A DNA stretch of 32,633 nucleotides from JACTUA01 sp035506435 (GCA_035506435.1 DATJPK010000018.1:1-32633); one strand, 5' to 3'; shown: positions 14,442 to 21,292, numbered from the stretch's first letter. Notes: a model not told the origin generated them from the letters alone. Program-made: numbers and translations.

Positions 14442-14453
14442 CCTGCCGAAACC

Positions 14454-14954
14454 CTAGAGGATGATCTGCTTCACCTGCGGGAGGGCGCGGATCTCCTCGG
14501 GAAGGCCGCGGGGGATTTTCCCGTCGATGATGACCACGAGCTTCGGTTCCTCGGAGAAATAGGGGTCGGTCACGAAGATCTGCCGGATGGCGAGGTTCCG
14601 GGCCGAGAGGACCTTCACGACGGCGCTCACGATCCCCTTCTCCTGCGCATTTCTCGGGAGCACGGTAAAGGCCGAAAGCCCGAGGGTTTCTGCCACCCTG
14701 GTCAGGTCCGGAGTGGCCTGCAGGTTCCGGAACACCGGCGCAAGGGCCCGGACCGAGAGGATCTTCCGGGCCGTCGCATCGACAACCCTGCGGTCTGCGC
14801 CGATGGCCCCCGCGATGTGGGTGGCGGGGATCTCTATCCCGTTCACCACCACCTTCCCGTCCTCGTTCACCCCGAGGCCGTTTTCGAGGAGGAACCTCGC
14901 TACCCTCGCCTGCGCGGGGGAGTCCGCAAACTCCTCCATGATGAGGTCCCACAT
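14454..14954 (-). CDS. ACT-domain-containing regulator of amino acid metabolism (predicted)
   Basis: The product has 166 residues from the ATG at 14954. The N-terminal half looks like a DNA-binding-type helical region (QARVARFLLENGLGVNEDGK, then IAGAIGADRRVVDATARKIL). The C-terminal half resembles an ACT ligand-binding domain (AFTVLPRNAQEKGIVSAVVK, then NLAIRQIFVTDPYF). This matches the archaeal COG described as regulator of amino acid metabolism with an ACT domain; the ligand is unknown. An upstream ATG at 14987 was rejected because its first codons are the TATA box itself (TATATAAG, 14984-14977), which sits 26-27 nt before 14954. Transcription is therefore probably leaderless. It converges with the HD gene. 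Confidence 0.85.
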   Translation of the reverse strand: MWDLIMEEFADSPAQARVARFLLENGLGVNEDGKVVVNGIEIPATHIAGAIGADRRVVDATARKILSVRALAPVFRNLQATPDLTRVAETLGLSAFTVLPRNAQEKGIVSAVVKVLSARNLAIRQIFVTDPYFSEEPKLVVIIDGKIPRGLPEEIRALPQVKQIIL

Positions 14955-14976
14955 GGCTGAAGGTTGGGCGTGTATA

Positions 14977-14984
14977 CTTATATA
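14977..14984 (-). promoter_or_regulatory. TATA box of the ACT-domain regulator gene
   Basis: TATATAAG on the minus strand is centred 26-27 nt upstream of the ATG at 14954, and this fixes the start codon choice. Confidence 0.65.
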
Positions 14985-15094
14985 CATCTATGTCCCGAAG
15001 GGTTCACGGACGCATCCCCGTTGGGGCGACGGCACCTCCCCCCGCCCCGCGAAAAGAGAAGGTTCTTGTAATCCACGGGTGATCTTATTAAAGC

Positions 15095-15179
15095 GCGAGG
15101 GTTGCCAAGCCAGGTCAAAGGCGCTGGCTTGAGGGGCCAGTCTCGTAGGAGTTCGTGGGTTCAAATCCCTCCCCTCGCA
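15095..15179 (+). tRNA. tRNA-Leu (anticodon GAG)
   Basis: This is a class II tRNA of 85 nt. The acceptor stem is GCGAGGG/CCCTCGC, the D-arm lies within GCCAAGCCAGGTCAAAGGC, and the anticodon stem CTGGC/GCCAG has loop TTGAGGG with anticodon GAG. A long variable arm TCTCGTAGGAGTTC and a T-arm GTGGG-TTCAAAT-CCCTC follow, the latter with one apparent U-U mismatch. The discriminator is A and CCA is not encoded. The 3' half serves as the attachment site of the adjacent island. Confidence 0.93.
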
Positions 15180-15182
15180 TAT
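15141..15182 (+). repeat. Attachment repeat, tRNA-proximal copy
   Basis: It starts at the variable arm of tRNA-Leu and runs three bases past the mature 3' end. It matches 16606-16647 at 41 of 42 positions. Confidence 0.85.
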
Positions 15183-15189
15183 CATTATT

Positions 15190-15208
15190 CAAATTCCCCT
15201 CCTCGCAT
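15190..15208 (+). repeat. Degenerate third copy of the tRNA-Leu 3' end
   Basis: The 19-nt sequence CAAATTCCCCTCCTCGCAT begins 11 nt after the intact tRNA end. It resembles the tRNA end CAAATCCCTCCCCTCGCAT with a few shifted bases. It may be the scar of an earlier or tandem integration. Confidence 0.5.
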
Positions 15209-15245
15209 TTGGAATTTCTCTTTGGGCTAAAACCGATTTTATCTC

Positions 15246-15269
15246 GGAATCGATTGGTTCCTCGATTCC
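15246..15269. other. Perfect 8-bp inverted repeat followed by a T-rich stretch
   Basis: GGAATCGA (15246-15253) and TCGATTCC (15262-15269) flank an 8-nt spacer, and a T-rich tract (15280-15290) follows on the plus strand. It may be a terminator after tRNA-Leu or a binding site near the island end. The rest of 15183-15427 is AT-rich with no gene seen. Confidence 0.5.
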
Positions 15270-15427
15270 CTTGACTTCCTTTATTTTTTAATTAAGTTGA
15301 AGGTCCGCGCGTGAGCTTGCCTTAATGAGATATCATAAGCATCACTGATTCGGTTCAGACGACTGTCAACTCCAGATTGCTTTTTTTGGGAAAATAGTTC
15401 ATTAAGATGAGCTGAAATCGAAAGTAA

Positions 15428-16207
15428 TTATAATGGGTTTTTAGGACAAAACTTATTTAAAAAACATTTACAGCAATTTGATAAATCCTCACACCACAAA
15501 CGGCCGATTTCCCATACTATCGAATCTGCAATCCCCGGATAATCCGGATATATTTTCCGGGCTGTTTCAATTATCTCCTGATTTGAAGCATTGGCAGTAA
15601 TTAATCCAAGCCTTTTAAACGCTTTTCTGACTTGAATATCGACGGAGATATCGATTTCATTTGTATTTTGTAAGGGAATTTTAAAATCCCTGACCAGTAT
15701 ATTTGTGGCCATCGTAGAAATCTTCTGGCCAACCCCTTTAAATTCATCAAACCTTCTGATGACTTCTTTACAATCAGGATTATTATATTTCCAAATATTT
15801 GATGCGTTATCATGGTATTTCGAGTGAATTATTTCGATTCCACTCGAGAAGCATCCGGGCATTTGATTGATATATCGGTGGAGACTTTTCTCTTTAAAAA
15901 TTGATTTAATCGCATCCAGGTCCAGAGATAACAACCGACTGAACTCTGGTCCACCACATTCTTTTGAGATAATACATGGGATATTCCATGCTCGTTCGGC
16001 AGAGATCCCTCTATCCATAACACACCCGAGAACAAAAATATGCGGATAGTCCTCGATATTGTTCAATAAATAATCTGATTCTGGGATTGTCGTGAAGGTG
16101 ACAGTTTCCCTTGGTTGTTTATGGAGCGCTTGTGCCTTTTGAAATAATATGTTATTGATAGCCTCTATATTTCTGTCTGTTGCAATATTGCCGTCGATGA
16201 ACCCCAT
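15428..16207 (-). CDS. Endonuclease III-like HhH-GPD DNA glycosylase with Fe-S cluster motif
   Basis: The family removes damaged or mismatched bases from DNA, often with AP-lyase activity. The 259-residue product has a helix-hairpin-helix GVGQK at 158-162, where K162 matches the catalytic Lys of endonuclease III. A catalytic Asp follows at D190 in SVDIQV, then a terminal Cys cluster C239-x5-C245-x2-C248-x5-C254, close to the 4Fe-4S loop of the family. The N-terminal 100 residues (DYPHIFVLGCVMDRGISAER) differ from textbook Nth. A TATAAAGA-type box lies 27 nt before the ATG, implying leaderless expression. The gene is AT-rich, unlike its neighbours, and lies inside the tRNA-Leu island, so it was probably acquired. 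Base specificity is unknown; mismatch repair linked to a DNA methylase is one possibility, but no methylase is present. Confidence 0.85.
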   Translation of the reverse strand: MGFIDGNIATDRNIEAINNILFQKAQALHKQPRETVTFTTIPESDYLLNNIEDYPHIFVLGCVMDRGISAERAWNIPCIISKECGGPEFSRLLSLDLDAIKSIFKEKSLHRYINQMPGCFSSGIEIIHSKYHDNASNIWKYNNPDCKEVIRRFDEFKGVGQKISTMATNILVRDFKIPLQNTNEIDISVDIQVRKAFKRLGLITANASNQEIIETARKIYPDYPGIADSIVWEIGRLWCEDLSNCCKCFLNKFCPKNPL

Positions 16208-16230
16208 AGGATTCGATTACTGTTTCAACC

Positions 16231-16238
16231 TATAAAGA
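16231..16238 (-). promoter_or_regulatory. TATA box of the island glycosylase
   Basis: TCTTTATA on the minus strand is centred about 27 nt upstream of the ATG at 16207. Confidence 0.5.
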
Positions 16239-16319
16239 TTGTTAACACTAACTCTATAGACCTCTATAAACTCTGCCGGATATCGATATTATCTCCCAAG
16301 GTCTATTTGCCTCTTGGCC

Positions 16320-16586
16320 ATGTCCCGAGCCGTCTTCCTGATGACGATCGTCGCCTGTATTGCTTTGGTCCTTATGGCCGGGTGCACCAACTTGAGAGAG
16401 GTTCCCAGCGACACGGTTGCTCAAGCGGTATTAACTGCAAGAGTTACACCTTCCAATCTCGTCTTGCAGACTGACTTCGCTGGGGCGGGTGAAGACGTGC
16501 AGAAATTCACCTGCTGGTCCGGGAATGGCATCTTTACGGCTCTCAATAATGGCGAGCAAATAGACGGCCGCCCGGATGACCGCTAA
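16320..16586 (+). CDS. Small lipoprotein-like ORF in the island
   Basis: The product has 88 residues from the ATG at 16320. A hydrophobic signal segment (VFLMTIVACIALVLMAG) ends in a lipobox LMAGC with C22, which predicts export and lipid anchoring. The remaining 65 residues show no recognised domain, and the ORF stops just before the right attachment repeat, so it may be a 3'-truncated remnant. Base composition is higher in GC than in the neighbouring glycosylase. No good Shine-Dalgarno is seen; a TATA-like CTATAAAC near 16263 would give a leader of about 30 nt. It may be a gene or a gene fragment. Confidence 0.5.
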   Translation: MSRAVFLMTIVACIALVLMAGCTNLREVPSDTVAQAVLTARVTPSNLVLQTDFAGAGEDVQKFTCWSGNGIFTALNNGEQIDGRPDDR

Positions 16587-16602
16587 CAAATAGCCGTCCG
16601 GA
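16557..16602 (+). repeat. Imperfect direct repeat next to the right attachment site
   Basis: CAAATAGACGGCCGCCCGGA (16557-16576) and CAAATAGCCGTCCGGA (16587-16602) share CAAATAG and a CCGGA end. They lie immediately left of the right attachment repeat, where recombinase or excisionase arm sites are often found in integrative elements. Confidence 0.45.
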
Positions 16603-16605
16603 CAT

Positions 16606-16647
16606 TCTCGTAGGAGTTCGTGGGTTCAAATCCCTCCTCTCGCATAT
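16606..16647 (+). repeat. Attachment repeat, distal copy (3' half of tRNA-Leu only)
   Basis: It duplicates the variable arm, T-arm and acceptor 3' strand of tRNA-Leu. There is no anticodon arm or 5' half, so it is not a tRNA gene. The single change would place a U opposite G6 of the acceptor stem, which could still pair. Confidence 0.85.
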
Positions 16648-16649
16648 TT

Positions 16650-17363
16650 TTATCGCCTTCCCATCGCCTGGTCCCTGAGTTCCCCAGGCATCTTCTCAAT
16701 CGCGTACCTGAGCGCCGTACGGGGCATTTCTTCCCGGTGCTTCATGACATAATCGAAAACCTCACGCTGATGGGCCTTGCTTGCCTCCTTGAGCATCCAG
16801 CCGTACCCCTTCTGAACCAGGTCGTCCCCGTCACGGAACAGCAGGTCGGCAATTTCAAGGATGTCCCCGAGGAACAGCCCGTTCCGGGCAGGGAGAACCA
16901 GCGAGACCGCCGCCGCCCTCCTCATCCAGCGGTTTTCGGACCGGGCCCATTCCTTCAGGTCTGCAATGCATCCGGGGAACTGCTCGATGAATGCCCCGAC
17001 GGCGTGGTTGCACAGGGTGTCGCACTTCGCCCAGTTGTTGACGTACCGTTCAATCCATGCCCGGAAGATGGAGATATCGCCGGGTTCGTACCGTGCCCGG
17101 AGCCGGTATGCCCAGTCAGCCGCGATGAACGCCTCCTCGCAATAGTCGGACCGGAACAGCTCTTCGCAAAGGGCGAATACCTCTTCTTTTCCCGCTGATC
17201 TCAGCTGCCGGAAATATGTTCCCGCAATTCTCCGGACAACCGGGGTGGGCACGCCATGGCAGGTAATGGGTTCCCTGAAAAACCGGCGCGAGCCGTCCCG
17301 GGTTTTTTCATCGGAGTGACTGAGCAGGTCCGTCCTGATATCGGCGAGGAGGCTGGCGTTCAT
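16650..17363 (-). CDS. AlkD-like DNA alkylation repair protein
   Basis: AlkD-type glycosylases built of HEAT-like helical repeats excise alkylated purines. The 237-residue product shows the family blocks: an N-terminal VPTPVVRRIAGTYFRQL near 38-54, CEELFRSDYCEEAFIAADWA near 66-85, and the conserved YVNNWAKCDTLCNHAVGAF near 107-125 with the W-x3-D core. RSENRWMRRAAAVSLVLPAR and DLVQKGYGWMLKEASK follow. The length fits the family. The stop codon lies three bases beyond the distal attachment repeat of the tRNA-Leu island, so the gene is a flanking neighbour, not cargo. Activity on a particular lesion is inferred from the family only. Confidence 0.92.
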   Translation of the reverse strand: MNASLLADIRTDLLSHSDEKTRDGSRRFFREPITCHGVPTPVVRRIAGTYFRQLRSAGKEEVFALCEELFRSDYCEEAFIAADWAYRLRARYEPGDISIFRAWIERYVNNWAKCDTLCNHAVGAFIEQFPGCIADLKEWARSENRWMRRAAAVSLVLPARNGLFLGDILEIADLLFRDGDDLVQKGYGWMLKEASKAHQREVFDYVMKHREEMPRTALRYAIEKMPGELRDQAMGRR

Positions 17364-17612
17364 GACGTTCTCTCTGTCTGGTTATTCGTGGAACCAAAGA
17401 GATCCCGATGCGGTAACAGGTGTCGGAACCGGTACGGCATAAATGGAATTGATCAGGTCAGCACCCGGTGCCTTTCCATCGCCCCTGCCCGGGAATGCGC
17501 CGGGATGAACCCGGAATAACGAGAGATAACCTGTCGAAAGCGATGATCTCAAAGAATATTCGCGGGATTAGAAGAGAATAGATTAAATACTATCATAAGA
17601 AGATGGTTGCAT
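17364..17612. other. Intergenic region with the propeller-gene promoter
   Basis: About 250 bp separate the divergent AlkD and propeller genes. The last 100 bp are AT-rich and contain ATTAAATA at 17582-17589. No RNA gene or further ORF is evident. Confidence 0.6.
17582..17589 (+). promoter_or_regulatory. TATA box of the beta-propeller gene
   Basis: ATTAAATA is centred 27 nt upstream of the ATG at 17613, suggesting a leaderless transcript. Confidence 0.6.
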
Positions 17613-18692
17613 ATGTCATCGAAACTCGTCCTTTCCTGCATCGTCTTCCTCTTCGTTCTCCCCCTGATCTGGGCGGTACAGGCGGCGGAGGTACAGGTCA
17701 CCTCCGACCCTGCCGACCAGACCTCGCCCGCCATCTGGGAGAACCGGATCGTCTGGACCGATGCCCGGAACCCGAAGTCCGATGTGTACATGTACGAGAC
17801 CGATACGGGAAACACGACCCGGATCACGAAGGGGACCAGTGATCGGAAGTCACCCGCCATATTCGGGAACCTGATCGCGGCGGTGGACCTGACGTCCGGG
17901 AGCCCCGATATCTACATCTACAACCTCCTCACCCGGTCGGGGCGGACTATCACCACGGGAGCTCCAAACCAGAAGTTCCCCAGGGTATCGGGGAGCTACG
18001 TCCTCTGGGAAACCTCCCGGAACGGGGACAACAACATCGTCATATACAACTCCTCCGATGCCCGGGAGATCAGGATCCCGGGAACCGGTTCCCGCCGCTC
18101 TCCCTCTATGTGGGGGAACCGGATCGTCTGGACCGACGCGAGCGGAGGGACGAGCACCACGTACCTCTACGACCTCACGACCGGATCCGTATCCCGGCTG
18201 ACCCAGGACACCTCGAGCCAGTTCAACCCCTGGATCTACGGGGACCTCGTCGTCTGGCAGGACAACCGGAACGGGAACGACGACATTTACCTCTACAATA
18301 TTGCGACCGGCACCGAGAAGCAGGTCACCACCGATCCTGCCGACCAGCGTAACCCGCGGGTGTGGGGCGACCGTATCGTGTGGGAGGACTCCCGGAACGG
18401 GAACCCCGATATCTACATGTATACCATCTCCACGGGGAAGGAGGAGGCCGTGACCCGCGATACTTCCGTCCAGCGGTCACCTGCCATCTGGGGAGACCGG
18501 ATTGTCTGGGAGGACCACCGGAACGGGAACGCGGATATCTACATGCTCGAGGTCGTTCCCCCGGCGACCACCCCGGTGTCATCCAATCAGGCTCTTCCAC
18601 GGGCTCAGGTGACCCCTCTCCCCCTGCCCGGGATCCTGCCTCTCATCGCGGTGGCCCTGCTTATCATGACAGCAGGCTGGAAGCGGTGGTAA
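17613..18692 (+). CDS. Exported seven-repeat beta-propeller (TolB-like) surface protein
   Basis: The product has 359 residues from the ATG at 17613. An N-terminal signal peptide (KLVLSCIVFLFVLPLIWA) is followed by seven repeats built around SPAIWGDRIVWED and DIYMYxxxTG with acidic turns. This matches a seven-bladed TolB/WD40-like propeller. A Pro/Thr linker leads to a C-terminal hydrophobic segment (LPGILPLIAVALLIMTAGW) and a basic end, as in proteins anchored at the archaeal cell surface. Repeats 6 and 7 are nearly identical in protein and share long stretches of DNA. A ligand or partner is not known. The upstream TTG at 17607 was rejected because the TATA box at 17582-17589 places transcription at 17613. 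Confidence 0.9.
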   Translation: MSSKLVLSCIVFLFVLPLIWAVQAAEVQVTSDPADQTSPAIWENRIVWTDARNPKSDVYMYETDTGNTTRITKGTSDRKSPAIFGNLIAAVDLTSGSPDIYIYNLLTRSGRTITTGAPNQKFPRVSGSYVLWETSRNGDNNIVIYNSSDAREIRIPGTGSRRSPSMWGNRIVWTDASGGTSTTYLYDLTTGSVSRLTQDTSSQFNPWIYGDLVVWQDNRNGNDDIYLYNIATGTEKQVTTDPADQRNPRVWGDRIVWEDSRNGNPDIYMYTISTGKEEAVTRDTSVQRSPAIWGDRIVWEDHRNGNADIYMLEVVPPATTPVSSNQALPRAQVTPLPLPGILPLIAVALLIMTAGWKRW

Positions 18693-18701
18693 CCGGATTA
18701 C

Positions 18702-18708
18702 TTTTTTT
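18702..18708 (+). terminator. T-run terminator after the propeller gene
   Basis: Seven T occur ten bases after the stop codon at 18692, with no stable hairpin, consistent with archaeal T-run termination. Confidence 0.4.
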
Positions 18709-18748
18709 GTAGAAAGGAAGAAGCGGGGATTGAAGCATCAGGTCCCGT

Positions 18749-19765
18749 TCAGGGACCGGAGGGAGTGTCTTCCACCCCGCCTTCACTGACGAGCGAGTCC
18801 CGGAGCTTTCTCACCTCGGGGACGTCCTGGATGGCGAGCGCACCGTCGAAGGCCTGGATCGCCTCGGGCACCCTCCCCATCGAGGCGAGGAGGAGCGCCT
18901 TCGAGAACCATATGTACATGTTCGTCGGGTTGAGCGAGAGGGCCTCCTCGTAGCAGGCCAGCGCCTCGTCGAGCCTGCCCATCCGCTGGAGGGTCGTCCC
19001 CTTCTGGTAGAAGGCCTTCGGGTTCTTGGGGTCGAGCTTGATGACCCGGTCGTAGGACAGGAAGGCCTTCTCGTAATTGCCCCTGAGCTCCATGATCATC
19101 CCGAGCTCCAGGTTCGACTCCTCGTGCCGGGGGTTGATGGAAAGGGCCATCTCGTAGCACTTCTGGGCCCGTTCCAGGTTCCTTGTCCGGGTGAAGATCA
19201 GGCCCTTCTGGTACCAGAGATCCGGGCTCCGGGGATAGATGTCGAGGCCCTTGTCAAAAGCACGGAGGGCCTCCTCGTTCCGGCCGAGGTACGAGAGGAT
19301 GATGCCCTTGCTGTACCAGGCCATGACGTACTTCGGGTCCTTCTCGATGATCCTGTCCCATGACTGGAGGGCTTCCTCGTACCTGCCAAGCTTCCCGAGG
19401 TTGACGCCCTTCTCGTGCCATGCCCGGATGGCATAGGACGGGTCGAGCTCGAGGATGGTGTCGAAGCACCGGAGGGCCTCCTCGATCCTCCCGAGCATCC
19501 CGAACACGATCCCCTTCTGGAACCAGACGAGGGCCTCCTTCGGGTGGATCTCGATGGCCCGGTCGAAGGCGGTGACAGCTTCCTCGAAGAGCCCCCGTGT
19601 CTTCTGCACGAGCCCTTTCTTGAACCAGATCTCCCAGTCCGAGGGCGCGAGGGCGAGGGCCCGGTCGAGCTCGGCAACCGCCTCCTCGAACCGGCCCTGC
19701 TCGGCAAGGGTCTCGCCTCTCCGCACGAACTGGTCGGCCTCGGTCTTTGCAGGGGAGGGGGTCAT
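18749..19765 (-). CDS. TPR-repeat protein (nine repeats)
   Basis: The product has 338 residues and consists almost wholly of nine 34-residue TPR units. Each contains W/Y-x2-KG near position 8 and an (E/D)EA-x3-(Y/F)D-x-A(I/L)-x2-(D/N/H)P pattern, for example WFQKGIVFGMLGRIEEALRC. TPR arrays act as protein-docking scaffolds; no partner is visible. There is no signal peptide or membrane segment, so a cytoplasmic place is likely. The ATG at 19765 begins a short Pro/Thr leader (MTPSPAKTEAD) before repeat 1. A GGTATAAGG-type box near 19835 would give a leader of about 44 nt. It converges with the propeller gene. Confidence 0.93.
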   Translation of the reverse strand: MTPSPAKTEADQFVRRGETLAEQGRFEEAVAELDRALALAPSDWEIWFKKGLVQKTRGLFEEAVTAFDRAIEIHPKEALVWFQKGIVFGMLGRIEEALRCFDTILELDPSYAIRAWHEKGVNLGKLGRYEEALQSWDRIIEKDPKYVMAWYSKGIILSYLGRNEEALRAFDKGLDIYPRSPDLWYQKGLIFTRTRNLERAQKCYEMALSINPRHEESNLELGMIMELRGNYEKAFLSYDRVIKLDPKNPKAFYQKGTTLQRMGRLDEALACYEEALSLNPTNMYIWFSKALLLASMGRVPEAIQAFDGALAIQDVPEVRKLRDSLVSEGGVEDTPSGP

Positions 19766-19939
19766 GGTTGTGCCGGGCTGCCCGGGCGCCCGGTGGATCA
19801 GGGAGGGAACGGGGATCCGGCTCTCCGGGCCTTATACCTCCATGAGATGCGCCTCGCTAATAAGGTTATCTCCATGAACCGCCCACGGTGCGTCGGGTGC
19901 TGAAACCTTTTTCCACCGGAATGGCCATACTCTCCTGCT

Positions 19940-20296
19940 ATGCCCGACCCCCTGAGTGTCGAGATCATCGGGTTTTCCGACCATGAGTGCGGCCCCTTCC
20001 CCTGCGAGCCGGACCGGACCTGCGGCCTCGAGGAGTGCTTCCCCTCGGGGTCGTTCATGCCTGCCGTGGACTCACTGAAACGGGCCCTTGCGGCGAAATA
20101 CGGCGACCGGGTGCGGTTCACCCTCACGCTCCTTGACGACGGGGTCCCGGACCGGGTGAAGGCCATCATCGAGAGTACCCAGCCCCCGATCCCCATCGTG
20201 CTCCTGGACGGGAAGGTGCTCCCGATCGGGATGATCTCGTTCACCCGGCTTTCGAGGGAAATCGAGAAGGTCCTTTCCGGCTCACGGCACGCGTGA
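19940..20296 (+). CDS. Thioredoxin-fold small protein
   Basis: The product has 118 residues. An N-terminal strand and Cys-containing loop (VEIIGFSDHECGPFPCEPD with C17 and C22, then CGLEEC) is followed by a beta-alpha-beta ending PPIPIVLLDGKVLPIG. This looks like a thioredoxin-like fold, with a cis-Pro-type PPIPIV before the last strand. A thiol, metal or disulfide role is inferred. The ATG at 19940 has no clear Shine-Dalgarno, and TATA candidates are weak. The last 15 bp overlap the 3' end of the convergent carbonic anhydrase. Confidence 0.75.
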   Translation: MPDPLSVEIIGFSDHECGPFPCEPDRTCGLEECFPSGSFMPAVDSLKRALAAKYGDRVRFTLTLLDDGVPDRVKAIIESTQPPIPIVLLDGKVLPIGMISFTRLSREIEKVLSGSRHA

Positions 20297-20863
20297 AACC
20301 CGGCCGGTCTCGAGGTCGTAGTAGAGGCCGTGGACCCGGATCATCCCCTGCGCCTCCCCCTCCTTCACGAGGGGATAGGTCCTCAGGTGGGAGATCTGGA
20401 GCCTGACGTTCTCGAGCTCGATCAGGCGTCGCCTGTTCTTTTCGTCGGGCGGGTGTGGCATCTTTGCGATCTCGGCCTCCACCTTCGGGAGCACGTCCCC
20501 GGCGTTGTTGAGCCAGAGCGGGATGTAGGTATCGCCCGTGGCCTTCCCGAGGGCCTTCATCGCCCCGCAGTCCGAGTGGCCGCAGACCACGATCTCCCCG
20601 ACCTTCAGGTGCTTGATCGCGTACTCGAGCACGGTGGCAAAGGTCCACGAGGCATGGGGCACGATGTTCCCGATGTTGCGGTGTACGAAAAGCTCGCCGG
20701 CCTCGGCCGAGGTGATCCTCTCGGGGGTCACCCGGGAATCCACGCACCCTATCCAGAGCACCTTCGGGCTCTGGCCCTTCGCAAGGCCCGTGTAGAACTC
20801 CTTCCTCTTTGCAAACTCGCCGAGCATGAATGCCCGGTTGCCTTCAAGGAACTTTTCGATCAT
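20282..20863 (-). CDS. Beta-class carbonic anhydrase
   Basis: The enzyme hydrates CO2 to bicarbonate, useful to a CO2-consuming methanogen. The 193-residue product has the full zinc site C40, H96, C99 and the D42-R44 dyad (CVDSR; CGHSDCGAM). It also has the FVHRNIGNIVP block near 59-69 and an EYAIKHLKVGEIVVCGH strand. The length fits a bacterial-type beta enzyme. The ATG at 20863 follows a long leader, with a TATA-like CTTTATGA near 20930 and no strong Shine-Dalgarno. It converges with the thioredoxin-like gene, with 15 bp of overlap at their 3' ends. Confidence 0.95.
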   Translation of the reverse strand: MIEKFLEGNRAFMLGEFAKRKEFYTGLAKGQSPKVLWIGCVDSRVTPERITSAEAGELFVHRNIGNIVPHASWTFATVLEYAIKHLKVGEIVVCGHSDCGAMKALGKATGDTYIPLWLNNAGDVLPKVEAEIAKMPHPPDEKNRRRLIELENVRLQISHLRTYPLVKEGEAQGMIRVHGLYYDLETGRVSRVP

Positions 20864-21292
20864 GGGAACCAGCTCGCAGGGGCCCCGGCCGGGCCGTTGC
20901 TATCACCCTGAACTCTCTCTCCGGGTGTCATAAAGGATAAGGCTCCGGTGCCCGTCGGGGCAGGATCAGGCAGGGCGTGGGCCGATATCCGGGACAGCGT
21001 GCAACCGCGAATGGCTTCGCGCATCGCGGGCCAGTGGTCGGGAGCACGGGCATCTCTCCCGGTTCCGGGTCACCGATAGCTATTTCGGTTCCATTGCTCC
21101 AATTTCCTTTACGAACCCGCGCCCACCAGAGAAACCGGGCCGGGTCCCGGCCGATGAGGACCGGTGACCGCCATCCCGTGAACGACCGAAAATCAGACCC
21201 TTCTCATCAGGCTTTCCCGGCCGGAATACCGAATGGCAGGCTGCATGCCGGACACGCCGGCGAGGCCGGAACGGATACCGGGGTGACCTGAC
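20864..21292. other. Long spacer holding the carbonic-anhydrase promoter and the leader of the receiver-transglutaminase gene
   Basis: The left part contains the minus-strand TATA-like box near 20930. The right part carries ACCGATAGCTATTTC at 21072-21086, an element repeated upstream of two other signalling genes. It also carries ACCCGCGCCCACC (21115-21127) followed by CCGGGCCGGGTC (21135-21146), both also found before the giant kinase. GGTGACC at 21282-21288 is the Shine-Dalgarno of the next gene. A 104-codon open frame spans part of this region but does not resemble protein. Confidence 0.6.

Larger units (their letters stand above)
15141..16647. mobile_element. Small AT-rich genomic island integrated at tRNA-Leu
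   Basis: A 42-bp direct repeat taken from the tRNA-Leu 3' half (15141-15182) recurs at 16606-16647 with a single C-to-T difference (15173 versus 16638). The enclosed segment of about 1.46 kb is much more AT-rich than both flanks over most of its length and carries a glycosylase-like gene and a lipoprotein-like ORF. This is the classic signature of integrase-mediated insertion at a tRNA gene with the tRNA reconstituted on one side. No integrase, replication gene or other mobility gene lies inside, so it is either a deletion remnant or mobilised in trans. Confidence 0.8.

Noticed and set aside
16606..16647. A second tRNA-Leu gene
   Set aside because: Only the 3' half is present; there is no 5' half or anticodon arm. 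It is an attachment repeat.
20977..21291. A 104-codon frame before the receiver-transglutaminase gene
   Set aside because: The composition is rich in Gly, Arg, His and Pro without structure, and it overlaps the conserved leader elements. It is treated as noncoding.
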